Source: Saccharothrix tamanrassetensis
Lineage (GTDB): Bacteria > Actinomycetota > Actinomycetes > Mycobacteriales > Pseudonocardiaceae
Direction of reading: 5' to 3'
Length of the DNA: 64,000 bases
Assembly (NCBI RefSeq): GCF_014203665.1
Contig: NZ_JACHJN010000002.1
Span: 682,001 to 746,000, forward strand
Shown: piece after piece, positions 34,926 through 43,887 of the stretch
Layout: each line of letters starts with the position of its first letter
Position numbering within the stretch: position 1 is the stretch's first letter
Made by a program: the position numbers and the translations under genes
Notes under the pieces: generated by a model
What the model saw: only the letters and a program-made list of their open reading frames with translations
Database searches by the model: none
Told to the model about the DNA's origin: nothing

Positions 34926-36689
34926 CTATGCCTTCAGCTCGCACAGGACGGTGCCCTGGGTGACCGTCGCGCCGGGTTCGGCGGCGAGACCGGTCACCGT
35001 GCCCGCCTTGTGCGCGATCACCGGGTTCTCCATCTTCATGGCCTCCAGCACGACGATCAGCTCGCCCGCCTCGACCTGCTGCCCGTCCTCCACCGCGACC
35101 TTGACGATGGTGCCCTGCATCGGCGCCGCCACCGCGTCACCGGACACCGCCGCGCCGCTCCGGCCGCCGCCGCGCTTGCGCGGCTTGGCCTTCGCGCCCG
35201 CCTTCACCGACGCCGCCCCCACCGCCAGGTCGCCGGGCAGCGACACCTCCAGCCGCCGGCCGCCGACCTCGACCACCAGGGTCTGCCGCGGCTCGTCCTC
35301 CTCGACCTGCGCGCCGTCGGTGAACGGTGGGACGGTGTTGTCGAACTCGGTCTCGATCCACCGGGTGTGCACGGTGAAGCCCTCGTCCGTGCCCACGTAG
35401 GCCGGGTCGCGCACGACCAGCCGGTGGAACGGCAGCACGGTCGCCATGCCCTCCACGACCATCTCGTCCAGCGCCCGCCGCGCCCGTTCCAGGGCCTGCG
35501 CGCGGTCCTCGCCGGTGACGATCAGCTTGGCCAGCAGCGAGTCGAACTGCCCGCCGATGACGGTGCCGCTCTCCACGCCCGCGTCCACCCGGACACCCGG
35601 ACCGGACGGCGCGACGAACGTCGTCACGGTGCCGGGCGCGGGCAGGAAGTTGCGGCCCGCGTCCTCGCCGTTGATGCGGAACTCGATCGAGTGACCGCGC
35701 GGGGTCGGGTCCTCGGTGAACCGCAACCGCTCGCCGGCCGCGATGCGGAACTGCTCGCGCACCAGGTCGATGCCGGCGGTCTCCTCGCTGACCGGGTGCT
35801 CGACCTGGAGCCGGGTGTTGACCTCCAGGAACGAGATGGTGCCGTCCAGCGCGACCAGGTACTCGACGGTGCCCGCGCCGTGGTAGCCGGCCTCCTTGCA
35901 GATCGCCCGCGCGGAGGTGTGGATGGCGGCGCGCTGCTCGTCGGTGAGGAACGGCGCGGGCGCCTCCTCCACCAGCTTCTGGTGCCGGCGCTGGAGCGAG
36001 CAGTCCCGGGTGCCGACCACGACCACGTTGCCGTGCCGGTCGGCCAGCACCTGCGCCTCGACGTGCCGCGGCTTGTCCAGGTAGCGCTCGACGAAGCACT
36101 CGCCGCGCCCGAAGGCGGTGACCGCCTCGCGCACCGCGCTGTCGAACAGCTCGGGGATCTCCTCCAGCGTGCGGGCCACCTTCAGGCCGCGCCCGCCGCC
36201 GCCGAAGGCCGCCTTGATGGCCACCGGGAGACCGTGCTCCCGCGCGAACGCCACCACCTCGTCCGGCCCGGCCACCGGGTCCTTCGTGCCGGGCACCAGC
36301 GGCGCGCCCGCGCGCATCGCGATGTGCCGGGCGGTCACCTTGTCGCCCAGGTCGCGGATGGCCTGCGGGGTCGGTCCGACCCAGGTCAGGCCCGCGTCGA
36401 TGACGGCCTGCGCGAAGTCGGCGTTCTCGGACAGGAACCCGTAGCCGGGGTGCACCGCGTCCGCGCCGGCGCGCTTGGCGGCGTCGAGCAGCTTGTCGAC
36501 CGAGAGGTAGCTGTCGCCGGGCGTGCTGCCGCCCAGGGCGAACGCCTCGTCGGCGAGGCGGACGAACGGCGCGTCGCGGTCCGGGTCCGCGTAGACGGCG
36601 ACGCTGGCCAGACCGGCGTCCCGGCAGGCTCGGATGACCCGGACGGCGATCTCACCGCGGTTGGCGACGAGGACCTTGCGCAGCGACAC
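34926..36689 (-). CDS. accA3: Acyl-CoA carboxylase alpha subunit: biotin carboxylase and carrier
   Basis: A 587-residue fusion of biotin carboxylase (residues 1-450) and biotin carboxyl carrier (last 75). Motifs: [35 protein letters not shown]-grasp [45 protein letters not shown] and the biotin attachment site EAMKMEN. It supplies carboxybiotin to AccD subunits, including AccD5 encoded about 5 kb away, to make malonyl- and methylmalonyl-CoA. Its GTG start has a strong AGGAGGT. It heads a long reverse-strand gene train leading to the ESX set. Confidence 0.95.
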   Translation of the reverse strand: MSLRKVLVANRGEIAVRVIRACRDAGLASVAVYADPDRDAPFVRLADEAFALGGSTPGDSYLSVDKLLDAAKRAGADAVHPGYGFLSENADFAQAVIDAGLTWVGPTPQAIRDLGDKVTARHIAMRAGAPLVPGTKDPVAGPDEVVAFAREHGLPVAIKAAFGGGGRGLKVARTLEEIPELFDSAVREAVTAFGRGECFVERYLDKPRHVEAQVLADRHGNVVVVGTRDCSLQRRHQKLVEEAPAPFLTDEQRAAIHTSARAICKEAGYHGAGTVEYLVALDGTISFLEVNTRLQVEHPVSEETAGIDLVREQFRIAAGERLRFTEDPTPRGHSIEFRINGEDAGRNFLPAPGTVTTFVAPSGPGVRVDAGVESGTVIGGQFDSLLAKLIVTGEDRAQALERARRALDEMVVEGMATVLPFHRLVVRDPAYVGTDEGFTVHTRWIETEFDNTVPPFTDGAQVEEDEPRQTLVVEVGGRRLEVSLPGDLAVGAASVKAGAKAKPRKRGGGRSGAAVSGDAVAAPMQGTIVKVAVEDGQQVEAGELIVVLEAMKMENPVIAHKAGTVTGLAAEPGATVTQGTVLCELKA

Positions 36690-36779
36690 GACGTCCTACC
36701 TCCTGGCAACGCGGTACGGGTGGCAATGGTCGGGAAGTTTAGTGACCCGTCAGTACGTCGTAACGGAGAGACAGCTCAC

Positions 36780-37475
36780 GTGCGGGTGGAACAATCGGGA
36801 ATCGTGACACGCCCGCAGGTAGCCGCGCTGCTCACCGCGTGCGCTGCTGTCCTCGTCACCGTCGCGGGCATGGCCTTCGCCTGGTCGCTGCGGCCCCCCG
36901 CGCCGGCGCCCCAGAGCGTCGAACCGCCACCGGACGAGCTGCGCTGCGGCGCCACGGCGTGCCAGCCGGTGGTGAAGCAGGACGTGGGGAAGGACGCGGT
37001 GGAGCTGCTGGTCGGCCAGGGCTCGGGCCGGATCCGGATCAACGGGGCGTCCGGGCGCTACATCTTCGAGCTGACCATCGCCTCGTCGGGCGCCGCCATC
37101 ACCGACCGGTCGCTGGAGTGCGTGGACGCCGAGGTGGCGGTGTGCCTGGTGCGCGGGGCGGTCGGCAACGAGGTGTGGGGCGAGGTGCTGGTGCGCCGGG
37201 CGAACGCGTGGTCGCGGGCGCAGCTGCCTTACGTGTCGAGCGGGGCTTACCTGGGCCTGCACGACGTGAACGCCGACGCCGTGGCCGACGTGGTGGCCGT
37301 GCAGCGGGCGTGTGCGTCCGGGGTCGACTGCCCACGCCGCTTCGCTCAGGTGTTCTCGCTGGTGGGGACCAAGACGGAACTGGGGTGCACGGCCGTCGTC
37401 AACCACCAGGACCAGCTACCCGGCTGGCCCGACGTTTCGCCCGGTGCCGGCCAGCTCCGCTCGTGCGGGAGATGA
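36780..37475 (+). CDS. Membrane-anchored extracytoplasmic protein, function unknown
   Basis: About 231 residues from GTG 36780 (GGAG at 36765-36768); GTG 36804 is an equally good start. One N-terminal transmembrane helix (VAALLTACAAVLVTVAGMAFAW) is followed by a Pro-rich linker and an outer domain with paired Cys (LRCGATACQ, LECVDAEVAVCLV, ACASGVDCPRR, LGCTAV). The domain pattern (DVNADAVADVVAVQRAC) recalls FG-GAP/VCBS-like beta strands. It is divergent from accA3. The family is common in Pseudonocardiales but not named. Confidence 0.65.
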   Translation: MRVEQSGIVTRPQVAALLTACAAVLVTVAGMAFAWSLRPPAPAPQSVEPPPDELRCGATACQPVVKQDVGKDAVELLVGQGSGRIRINGASGRYIFELTIASSGAAITDRSLECVDAEVAVCLVRGAVGNEVWGEVLVRRANAWSRAQLPYVSSGAYLGLHDVNADAVADVVAVQRACASGVDCPRRFAQVFSLVGTKTELGCTAVVNHQDQLPGWPDVSPGAGQLRSCGR

Positions 37476-37571
37476 TCTCGCTGCCGATCGTCCGCGTCTC
37501 GACGGTTGCCCCGATCTGCCTGCCGATCGTCTTCCCGCAGATGATCCGGCTCGTCTCGCCGCGGATGATCA

Positions 37572-37603
37572 GGCCGCCAAGCCTCGGAGGAGGCTTGGCG
37601 GCC
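37572..37603. terminator. Strong bidirectional hairpin
   Basis: GGCCGCCAAGCCT (37572-37584) pairs perfectly with AGGCTTGGCGGCC (37591-37603), 13 bp with a six-base loop. It separates the outer-membrane-anchored protein gene from the convergent dicarboxylate transporter gene. No U-tract. Confidence 0.65.
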
Positions 37604-37626
37604 GTCGGCGGGTCGGGATCGAGGGG

Positions 37627-38946
37627 TCAGGCGGGCACGGCCTCGCGCGGGGCGCTGAGCAGGGGCGGCTCGCTGGGGGCGTTGAGGATCTCGTCGTCCA
37701 GCAGGCCCTCGGAGCGGGCGACCAGGACCGGCACGGTGATCTGGCCGGCCACGTTGGTGGCGGTGCGGACCATGTCGAGGATCGGGTCGATCGCGTAGAC
37801 CACGGCCACGCCGGTCGCGATGACCTCGGGCGGGAGGTTCACCGCGCCCAGGGTCAGGGTCAGCATGGTGAACCAGCCGGTGGTGCCGGCCGTGGCGAGC
37901 GCGCCGAACACGGCCACCGCGACGATCGCCACGTACTGCCAGACGCCGAGTTGGATGCCGAAGAGGTTGGCGATGAACACCGTGGCGATCGCCGGGTACA
38001 CGGCCGCGCATCCGTCCATCTTCGTGGTGGTGCCCAGCGGCACGGCGAACGAGGCGTAGTCGTTGTCCACCCCGAGGTTCGCGGCGGTCTGGCGGCTCAG
38101 CGGCAGCGTCGCGCCGGAGGAGCGGGACACGAACGCGAACTGGATGGCCGTCCACGCCTTGCCGAAGAACGTCAAGGGGCTGACCTTGCCGACGAACCGC
38201 AGCAGGATCGGGTAGACCACGAACAGCACGATCAGCGTGCCGCCGTACACGGCGGCGATCAGGCTGAACAGCGGGCGGACGAACGAGTTGCCGTAGGTGG
38301 CGAACGCGGTGCCGATGAGGCCGAACACGCCGAGCGGGGCGAGCAGGATGATCCAACCGACGATCTTCTGCACCAGGTCGAACGCCGAGCGGGTGAGGTC
38401 GACGAACGGCGCGGCCTTCTCACCGAGCGCGTAGGCGGCGAAGCCGACCAGGATCGCGATGAAGACGACCTGGAGCACCTTGCCCTCGGTGAACGCGGAG
38501 AACAGGTTGGACGGCACGAGGGTGTCCAGCAGCGTGCTCCACGAGCCGCCTTCCCGACTGGCCAGGCGCTTGAGCGCGGACTCCGTCGGCGCCACCTGGA
38601 CCCCGGTGCCGGGCTTGAAGACCAGCGCGATCGCGAGGCCGACCAGCACCGCGATCAGCGACGTGACGGCGAACCACAGCAGCGTCTTGCCGCCGAGCCG
38701 GGCGGCGCGGGAGCTGCCCAGCCTGCGCAGGCTGGTGATGCCGACGACGATCGCGGTGAAGACCAGGGGGATGACGGTGAACTGGAGCAGGCTGGTGAAG
38801 ACGTCGCCGACCTTCTCCAGGGTGGTGGTCAGCCGGCCGAGCCCGGCGGACTTGGCGAGGTAGCCGGCGAGCGCGCCCAGCACCAGGGCGGCGAGCACGG
38901 TGATGCCGAAGACCTTCGGCTTGGTGTACGTGCGGACGAACGACAT
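37627..38946 (-). CDS. Dicarboxylate/amino acid:cation symporter (DAACS family)
   Basis: A 439-residue transporter with eight membrane helices plus re-entrant loops, as in GltP/DctA/GltPh. Landmarks: TSLLQFTVIPLVFTAIV near residue 50, the serine-rich hairpin SRSSGATLPLS near 275, the TM7 motif TTKMDGCA (for NMDGT-like cation site), and TM8 region AIDPILDMVRTATNVAGQ, where Asp and Arg bind the substrate side chain. It imports C4-dicarboxylates or acidic amino acids using Na+ or H+. An inverted repeat lies between it and maf. Confidence 0.9.
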   Translation of the reverse strand: MSFVRTYTKPKVFGITVLAALVLGALAGYLAKSAGLGRLTTTLEKVGDVFTSLLQFTVIPLVFTAIVVGITSLRRLGSSRAARLGGKTLLWFAVTSLIAVLVGLAIALVFKPGTGVQVAPTESALKRLASREGGSWSTLLDTLVPSNLFSAFTEGKVLQVVFIAILVGFAAYALGEKAAPFVDLTRSAFDLVQKIVGWIILLAPLGVFGLIGTAFATYGNSFVRPLFSLIAAVYGGTLIVLFVVYPILLRFVGKVSPLTFFGKAWTAIQFAFVSRSSGATLPLSRQTAANLGVDNDYASFAVPLGTTTKMDGCAAVYPAIATVFIANLFGIQLGVWQYVAIVAVAVFGALATAGTTGWFTMLTLTLGAVNLPPEVIATGVAVVYAIDPILDMVRTATNVAGQITVPVLVARSEGLLDDEILNAPSEPPLLSAPREAVPA

Positions 38947-39060
38947 TTCGGCTCCGGGGTGTGCGCAGGGTCGACTGGGACGGCGGTCAGCCGTGACAGC
39001 CGGTGTTCGTCCTGCGCCCGAAGTCGATGTGACGGCGGCGCGTCAGCAATTCGTCCATCG

Positions 39061-39090
39061 GCTCCCCCAACGCCTTCTACCCGGGGGAGC
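39061..39090. terminator. Hairpin between maf and the transporter gene
   Basis: GCTCCCCC (39061-39068) pairs with GGGGGAGC (39083-39090). It lies downstream of maf and upstream of the transporter (both on the reverse strand), so it may end the maf transcript or be an operator for the transporter. Confidence 0.5.
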
Positions 39091-39119
39091 TTCCCGGATC
39101 AGCGGAAGTGTGACAACGG

Positions 39120-39725
39120 CTACCAGATGTCGGACACCCGGACGCCGATCCGGCTGAGCAGCCCGCGGGTGAGCGGCAGGCTGATGCCGATCACGCTGGA
39201 CGGGTCTCCGTCGATCCCGTCCACGAACCACCCGCCCCGGCCGTCCAGGGTGAACGCGCCCGCGACGCCGAGCGGTTCGCCGGAGGCCAGGTACGCCTCC
39301 AACTCGTCCTCGGTGGGCTTGCCGAACCGCACCACCGTCGCCTGGTGGTCCGCTGCCCGGTCGACGATCCGCCCACCGACGATCCTGAGCACCGCGTGTC
39401 CGGTGAGCAGCGTGCCGGTGGAGCCGGCCATCCCGCCCCAGCGCTCCCGGGCGACCTCGACGGTGCCCGGCTTGCCCTGGACCCGGCCGTCGGGCGTGAG
39501 CAGCATCGAGTCGCAGCCGACCACCACGGCGTCCCGTTCGTCGGCCGCGACGGCTTCCGCCTTGGCGACGGCCAGCGCGGTGACGAGCCCGGCGGGCTCG
39601 GGGTTGTCCAGCGAGGCGGCCACCGCGTCCTCGTCCACGCCGGAGACCCGGACCACGGGCTCCACTCCGGCGTTGCGCAGGACGGTAAGGCGGGCGGGGG
39701 AGGCGGAAGCAAGCACGAATCGCAC
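39120..39725 (-). CDS. maf: Maf-family nucleotide pyrophosphatase
   Basis: A 201-residue house-cleaning enzyme that hydrolyses non-canonical or canonical NTPs to NMP and pyrophosphate. It starts RFVLASASPARLTVLRNAG with the phosphate-binding SASP loop, then VVGCDSML (catalytic Asp), GKPTEDELEAYL and GAFTLDGRGGWFVDGIDGDPSSVIG, the usual Maf end. GTG start at 39725. In M. tuberculosis maf (Rv3282) lies in the accD5-accE5 operon; here a small forward gene separates them. Confidence 0.93.
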   Translation of the reverse strand: MRFVLASASPARLTVLRNAGVEPVVRVSGVDEDAVAASLDNPEPAGLVTALAVAKAEAVAADERDAVVVGCDSMLLTPDGRVQGKPGTVEVARERWGGMAGSTGTLLTGHAVLRIVGGRIVDRAADHQATVVRFGKPTEDELEAYLASGEPLGVAGAFTLDGRGGWFVDGIDGDPSSVIGISLPLTRGLLSRIGVRVSDIW

Positions 39726-39793
39726 GACGGCACCCTAACCGCGTGCCGGGTGCGGTTCTCCGCACCCGGTCGGGTGGCTGCGTAGATCTACCG

Positions 39794-40237
39794 ATGCGCG
39801 CGCGGACGACCTTGGGCAACCTCGGGGGTGTGCAGCGCTGGGCTCTGGTGGTCCGCCGGACCGACCGGGCTCGTGGTCGGCGCCGGTGGTGGTTGCTCGT
39901 GCCCGTCGCCCTCTTGCTGGCGGTGGCGGCGCGGGTGGTGTCCACCGATCCGGTCGGCTACGGAGTCCCCTTCTGGCCGTTCGCGAGCGGCTCCGACCGG
40001 GTCGAGCACCGCGTGGTGGACGCGGTGGCGGCGGCCGTCCGCTCCGAGGGCGACCCGTCCCGCGTGCCGTCGGCGGTGGCGGTGGACGGCGTCGAGGTGG
40101 TGGCCACCCGCCGGCACGCGCCGGGCGGCAACGTCTGGATGCGCCTGCGCTTCCACCTGCCCGAGGGCGTCCGCTGCCGCGAGGTCGTGGTGCTGGGCGA
40201 CGGTGTGCAGGTGAGCAGCCGCCGCGTCGACTGCTGA
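39794..40237 (+). CDS. Small membrane-anchored hypothetical protein
   Basis: A 147-residue protein with a basic N-terminus (RRTDRARGRRR), one hydrophobic helix (WWLLVPVALLLAVAARVV) and an outer domain ending with two Cys (RCREVVVLGDG and VDC). TAGATC (39783-39788) ends about six bases before the ATG, consistent with a leaderless transcript. Lone forward gene placed between maf and accE5. No family recognised; GTG 39827 is another possible start. Confidence 0.55.
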   Translation: MRARTTLGNLGGVQRWALVVRRTDRARGRRRWWLLVPVALLLAVAARVVSTDPVGYGVPFWPFASGSDRVEHRVVDAVAAAVRSEGDPSRVPSAVAVDGVEVVATRRHAPGGNVWMRLRFHLPEGVRCREVVVLGDGVQVSSRRVDC

Positions 40238-40278
40238 ACCCGTCGTCCGGTACTTGCCTGCGGCGCTCTCCATGACGA

Positions 40279-40312
40279 AACGCCCGCTCCGGAGAGGTCC
40301 CGGCCGGGCGTT
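40279..40312. terminator. Hairpin between convergent genes
   Basis: AACGCCCG (40279-40286) pairs with CGGGCGTT (40305-40312), with an inner CCGG pairing. It lies between the small membrane-protein gene and the convergent accE5 stop. Confidence 0.55.
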
Positions 40313-40382
40313 CCGCGTGTCGCCTCGGCGTGCTGTCGCCTCGGTCGGTTCGTCGTCCCAGTGGCGAGGTCGGTGGGCGAGG

Positions 40383-40595
40383 TCAGTGGGGAAGGGCGGA
40401 CGACCGCCAGGCGCCCGGCCCGTGGGGCAGGGCGTTGCGGACCAGTCGCGAGCGGTCGGCCCAGGCCGAGGGCCGCGAACGGGTCTCGGTGGAGCCTCCG
40501 GCGGAGGCGAGGGCGGCCACCACCGCCGTCAGGGCGGCCAGTTCGACGTCGTCCGGGTTGCCCCGGACGACCCGCAGGTAAGGGGGCGTGGTCAT
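40383..40595 (-). CDS. accE5: Acyl-CoA carboxylase epsilon subunit
   Basis: A 70-residue protein starting [21 protein letters not shown], the hallmark of the AccE/PccE epsilon family (xVxRGNPxxEELAAL), and ending with a Trp/Ser/Arg tail ([21 protein letters not shown]). Epsilon subunits bridge AccA3 and AccD5 and stimulate activity. Its ATG overlaps the accD5 stop (ATGA), so it is translated with AccD5. Short, but the family match is clear. Confidence 0.92.
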   Translation of the reverse strand: MTTPPYLRVVRGNPDDVELAALTAVVAALASAGGSTETRSRPSAWADRSRLVRNALPHGPGAWRSSALPH

Positions 40596-42223
40596 AGCGG
40601 GATGTTCCCGTGCTTCTTGGGCGGCAGCACCTCGCGCTTGTCGCGGAGCATCGACAGCGCCCGCGCGACGTACGACCGCGTGTAGGAGGGTGGGATCACA
40701 GAGTCGACATAGCCGCGTTCCGCTGCCACGTAAGGGTTGCAGAGGGCGTCTTCGTACTCCTGCTGCAACCGCGCCCGCAGCGCGTCGACGTCCTGGCCCT
40801 CGTTCGCGGCGTTCGCCAGCGTCTTGCGGTGCACGATGTTCGCCGCGCCCTGCGCGCCCATGACCGCGATCTGCGCCGTCGGCCACGCCAGGTTGATGTC
40901 CGCGCCCAGGTGCTTCGAGCCCATCACGTCGTACGCGCCGCCGTACGCCTTCCGGGTGATCACGGTGACCAGCGGGACGGTGGCCTCGGCGTAGGCGTAG
41001 ATCAGCTTCGCGCCGCGCCGGATGATGCCGTTCCACTCCTGGTCGGTGCCCGGCAGGAAGCCCGGCACGTCGACGAACGTCAGCACCGGGATGTTGAACG
41101 CGTCGCAGGTCCGCACGAACCGCGCGGCCTTCTCGGACGCGTCGATGTCCAGGCAGCCCGCGAACTGGGTCGGCTGGTTGGCCACGATGCCCACCGAGTG
41201 GCCGTCCACCCGCCCGAAGCCGACCAGGATGTTGGGCGCGAACAGCGGCTGGACCTCCAGGAACTCGCCGTCGTCCAGCACGCGGGTGATGACCTCGTGC
41301 ATGTCGTAGGGCTGGTTCGCCGAGTCCGGGATCAAAGTGTCCAGCTCGCGATCTTCGGCGCTGACCGAGTCCTCGATCGAGCCGGTCACCACGTCGTCCG
41401 GCGCGTCGAACACCGGCGGCTCGGACATGTTGTTCGCGGGCAGGAAGGACAGCAGTTCCTTCACGTAGGCGACGGCGTCCTCCTCGTCGCCCGCCAGGTA
41501 GTGCGCGTTGCCGGACTTGGTGTTGTGCGTGCGCCCGCCGCCCAGCTCCTCGAAGCCCACGTCCTCGCCGGTGACGGTCTTGATCACGTCCGGGCCGGTG
41601 ATGAACATGTGGGACGTCCGGTCGACCATCACCACGAAGTCGGTCAGCGCGGGCGAGTAGACGTGGCCGCCCGCGTTCGCGCCCATGATCAGCGAGATCT
41701 GCGGGACGACGCCGGACGCGGCCACGTTGCGGCGGAAGATCTCGCCGTACAGGCCGAGCGAGACGACGCCCTCCTGGATGCGCGCGCCGCCGCCCTCGTT
41801 GATGCCGACGATCGGCCGGCCGGTCTTGATCGCCAGGTCCATGACCTTGACGATCTTCTCGCCGTACACCTCGCCGAGCGAGCCGCCGAAGACCGTGACG
41901 TCCTGGCTGAACACGCACACCGGGCGGCCGTCGACGGTGCCGTAGCCGGTCACCACGCCGTCGCCGTAGGGGCGGTTCCGGTCCTGCCCGAAGTTCGTCG
42001 AGCGGTGCCGCGCCAGCTCGTCCAGCTCCACGAACGAGCCGGGGTCGAGCAGCAGGTCGATCCGCTCGCGGGCGGTCTTCTTGCCCTTGGCGTGCTGCTT
42101 CTCCACCATCCGCGCGGACCCGGCGTGCACGGCCTCGTCGTCGCGGCGGTACAGGTCGGCCAGCTTCCCGGCCGTGGTGTGGACGTCCGGCTCCTCGCCG
42201 ATGGGGGCGGTCGCACTGCTCAT
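40592..42223 (-). CDS. accD5: Propionyl-CoA carboxylase beta subunit (carboxyltransferase)
   Basis: A 543-residue carboxyltransferase. It has an N-terminal helical region ([21 protein letters not shown]), oxyanion-hole glycines ([44 protein letters not shown]) and the C-terminal half with [32 protein letters not shown] and [18 protein letters not shown], cited as separate landmarks. The Asp in GGAYDVM corresponds to the residue that favours propionyl-CoA over acetyl-CoA in actinobacterial PccB/AccD5. Start set at MSSATAP. Divergent from birA, which encodes the ligase that biotinylates AccA3. Confidence 0.95.
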   Translation of the reverse strand: MSSATAPIGEEPDVHTTAGKLADLYRRDDEAVHAGSARMVEKQHAKGKKTARERIDLLLDPGSFVELDELARHRSTNFGQDRNRPYGDGVVTGYGTVDGRPVCVFSQDVTVFGGSLGEVYGEKIVKVMDLAIKTGRPIVGINEGGGARIQEGVVSLGLYGEIFRRNVAASGVVPQISLIMGANAGGHVYSPALTDFVVMVDRTSHMFITGPDVIKTVTGEDVGFEELGGGRTHNTKSGNAHYLAGDEEDAVAYVKELLSFLPANNMSEPPVFDAPDDVVTGSIEDSVSAEDRELDTLIPDSANQPYDMHEVITRVLDDGEFLEVQPLFAPNILVGFGRVDGHSVGIVANQPTQFAGCLDIDASEKAARFVRTCDAFNIPVLTFVDVPGFLPGTDQEWNGIIRRGAKLIYAYAEATVPLVTVITRKAYGGAYDVMGSKHLGADINLAWPTAQIAVMGAQGAANIVHRKTLANAANEGQDVDALRARLQQEYEDALCNPYVAAERGYVDSVIPPSYTRSYVARALSMLRDKREVLPPKKHGNIPL

Positions 42224-42420
42224 GGCCGGGCAGCTTAACCAGCCCTTCACACCAGGTGACCCGGGAGTAGCCCACCTCACGGTGTCACCCGGCGGCGCGC
42301 CGGGACCGCTCTCTTGACCTCCAGCGCGGTGGAGGTTGCAGGCTTGGTCACCAGCGGCTCGTCCCACCTCCACACCGCTCCGACGAAGCGCGTGGGGCGG
42401 GTCGCTCCTACTCTTCCCCC

Positions 42421-43323
42421 GTGAGCACGCCTCTGGATGTCGCCGCCCTCCGCGCCCGGCTCGCCGGGCGCTACGCCAAGCTCGACGTGGTCGCCTCCAC
42501 CGGTTCGACCAACGCGGACCTGCGGGGCGCGACGCAGGACCGCACCGTCCTCGTCGCCGAGGAGCAGACCGCCGGCCAGGGCCGGCGTGGGCGCAGCTGG
42601 AAGTCGCCCGATGGTGGCCTCTACCTCAGCGCCCTGTTCCGCCCGGACGGGGTGCCCGCCCACCGGTTGCCGTGGCTGACGCTGCTGGCCGGGGTCGCGC
42701 TGGTCCGCACCGCGGCGTCGGTCGGCGTCAAGGCCGAGCTGAAGTGGCCCAACGATCTGCTGGTAGCCGGTCGGAAGGCGGCCGGTGTGCTGGCCGAGAT
42801 CACCCCGGACCACGGCGTGATCGTCGGCATCGGCCTGAACGTCGCCGAGCTGCCCCCGGACGTCGAGCCGGGCGCGGGCGGGCTGCGGCCGACCAGCCTG
42901 CAGGAGCACGCCGCCGAACCCCTGGACCGCGCGGAAGTCGCCGGCACGCTGCTGGACGAACTGGCCGCCCTCGAACAGGACTGGCGTGCCGCCGGGGGCG
43001 ACCCGGGGAGCACCGGCCTGCTGGACGAGTACCGCGCGCACTGCGGCACCCTCGGCCGATCGGTCCGCGTCGAACTGTCCGGCAGCCACTCGTCCGGCAG
43101 CCACTCGTCCGGCAGCCACTCGTCCGGCAGCCACTCGTCCGGTGGTCGATCGTCCGGTGGTCAACTGGCAGGAAGCCGATCGTCAGGAGCCCGACCGTCC
43201 GGCAGCCAACTGTCCGGCACCGCGCTTTCGGTGGAGGTCGACGGCACGCTCGTCGTGCGCGACGAAGCGGGGGTGAGCCACACGGTTTCCGCCGGGGACG
43301 TGGTGCACCTCCGGGTACGGTGA
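42421..43323 (+). CDS. birA: Biotin-protein ligase with repeat-expanded linker
   Basis: A 300-residue class I ligase without an N-terminal DNA-binding domain, so it does not repress biotin genes. Catalytic core: [36 protein letters not shown] (cited as [10 protein letters not shown], the biotinyl-AMP loop), LKWPNDLLV with [10 protein letters not shown], and GIGLNV. The small C-terminal SH3-like domain ([20 protein letters not shown]) is separated from the core by a 45-residue insert of Gly-Ser-His-Ser-Ser repeats encoded by nine 15-bp units. TACTCT at 42409-42414 suggests a leaderless GTG start. Confidence 0.93.
   Translation: MSTPLDVAALRARLAGRYAKLDVVASTGSTNADLRGATQDRTVLVAEEQTAGQGRRGRSWKSPDGGLYLSALFRPDGVPAHRLPWLTLLAGVALVRTAASVGVKAELKWPNDLLVAGRKAAGVLAEITPDHGVIVGIGLNVAELPPDVEPGAGGLRPTSLQEHAAEPLDRAEVAGTLLDELAALEQDWRAAGGDPGSTGLLDEYRAHCGTLGRSVRVELSGSHSSGSHSSGSHSSGSHSSGGRSSGGQLAGSRSSGARPSGSQLSGTALSVEVDGTLVVRDEAGVSHTVSAGDVVHLRVR
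43078..43212 (+). repeat. Nine 15-bp tandem units inside birA
   Basis: Four perfect copies of TCCGGCAGCCACTCG start at 43078, 43093, 43108 and 43123. Five diverged units follow at 43138, 43153, 43168, 43183 and 43198. All stay in frame, encoding SGSHS-type pentapeptides between the catalytic and C-terminal domains of BirA. Confidence 0.95.
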
Positions 43324-43356
43324 GGGCCGGCACCCGCGCCTGGCGAAAGGACCGTC

Positions 43357-43887
43357 GTGGCCTACCCGGACGACCTGCTCAGCCCCAGCGAGCACGTCGT
43401 GATCCACAAGCACCCGCACTGGAAGATGCTGCTCCTGCCGGTGTCGGCGTTCCTCCTCGTCGTCGGTGGCGGCGCTTACCTGGCCGCGCTGGTGTCCGAC
43501 CTGTCCTGGGCGTCGGTCGCCTGGATCTCCATCGCCGTGGTGGGGTCGGTCCTGGTGGCGTGGCTGGCGTTGGCCCCGGTGATCCGCTGGCGCACCACCC
43601 ACTTCATCGTCACCAGCGACCGCGTGATGTACCGGGAGGGCGTGCTCAAGCGCACCGGCCTGGACATCCCGCTCACCCGCATCAACAGCGTGCGCTTCGA
43701 GCACAGCCTGCTGGACCGGGTCCTGGGCTGCGGCACGCTGATCATCGAGTCGGCGTCCGACGAGCCGCTGGAGTTCGACGACATCCCGGGCGTGGAGCGG
43801 GTGCACTCCATGCTGTACCGGGAGATCAACGACAACCCCGAAGACGACTTCCAGCCGGAGGACAGGGTCAGCGATGGGCGCGCGTGA
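43357..43887 (+). CDS. Bacterial PH-domain membrane protein (Rv3278c-like)
   Basis: A 176-residue protein of the YdbS/bPH2 type. Two membrane helices (MLLLPVSAFLLVVGGGAYLAALV, VAWISIAVVGSVLVAWLALAPVI) precede a PH domain with FIVTSDRVMYREGVLKRTGLDIPLTRINSVRFE, cited by its core TSDRVMYREGVL and ITRINSV-like PLTRINSV. It corresponds to the gene next to birA in M. tuberculosis. It starts at GTG 43357 and overlaps the lyase gene by 14 bp. Function is not established, although such proteins are linked to membrane lipid or envelope homeostasis. Confidence 0.88.
   Translation: MAYPDDLLSPSEHVVIHKHPHWKMLLLPVSAFLLVVGGGAYLAALVSDLSWASVAWISIAVVGSVLVAWLALAPVIRWRTTHFIVTSDRVMYREGVLKRTGLDIPLTRINSVRFEHSLLDRVLGCGTLIIESASDEPLEFDDIPGVERVHSMLYREINDNPEDDFQPEDRVSDGRA

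Noticed and set aside
34428-37475. A 1,015-residue forward open frame ending in the outer-membrane-anchored protein
   Set aside because: It runs antisense to accA3 and other genes; only its last 231 residues, from GTG 36780, look like a real protein.
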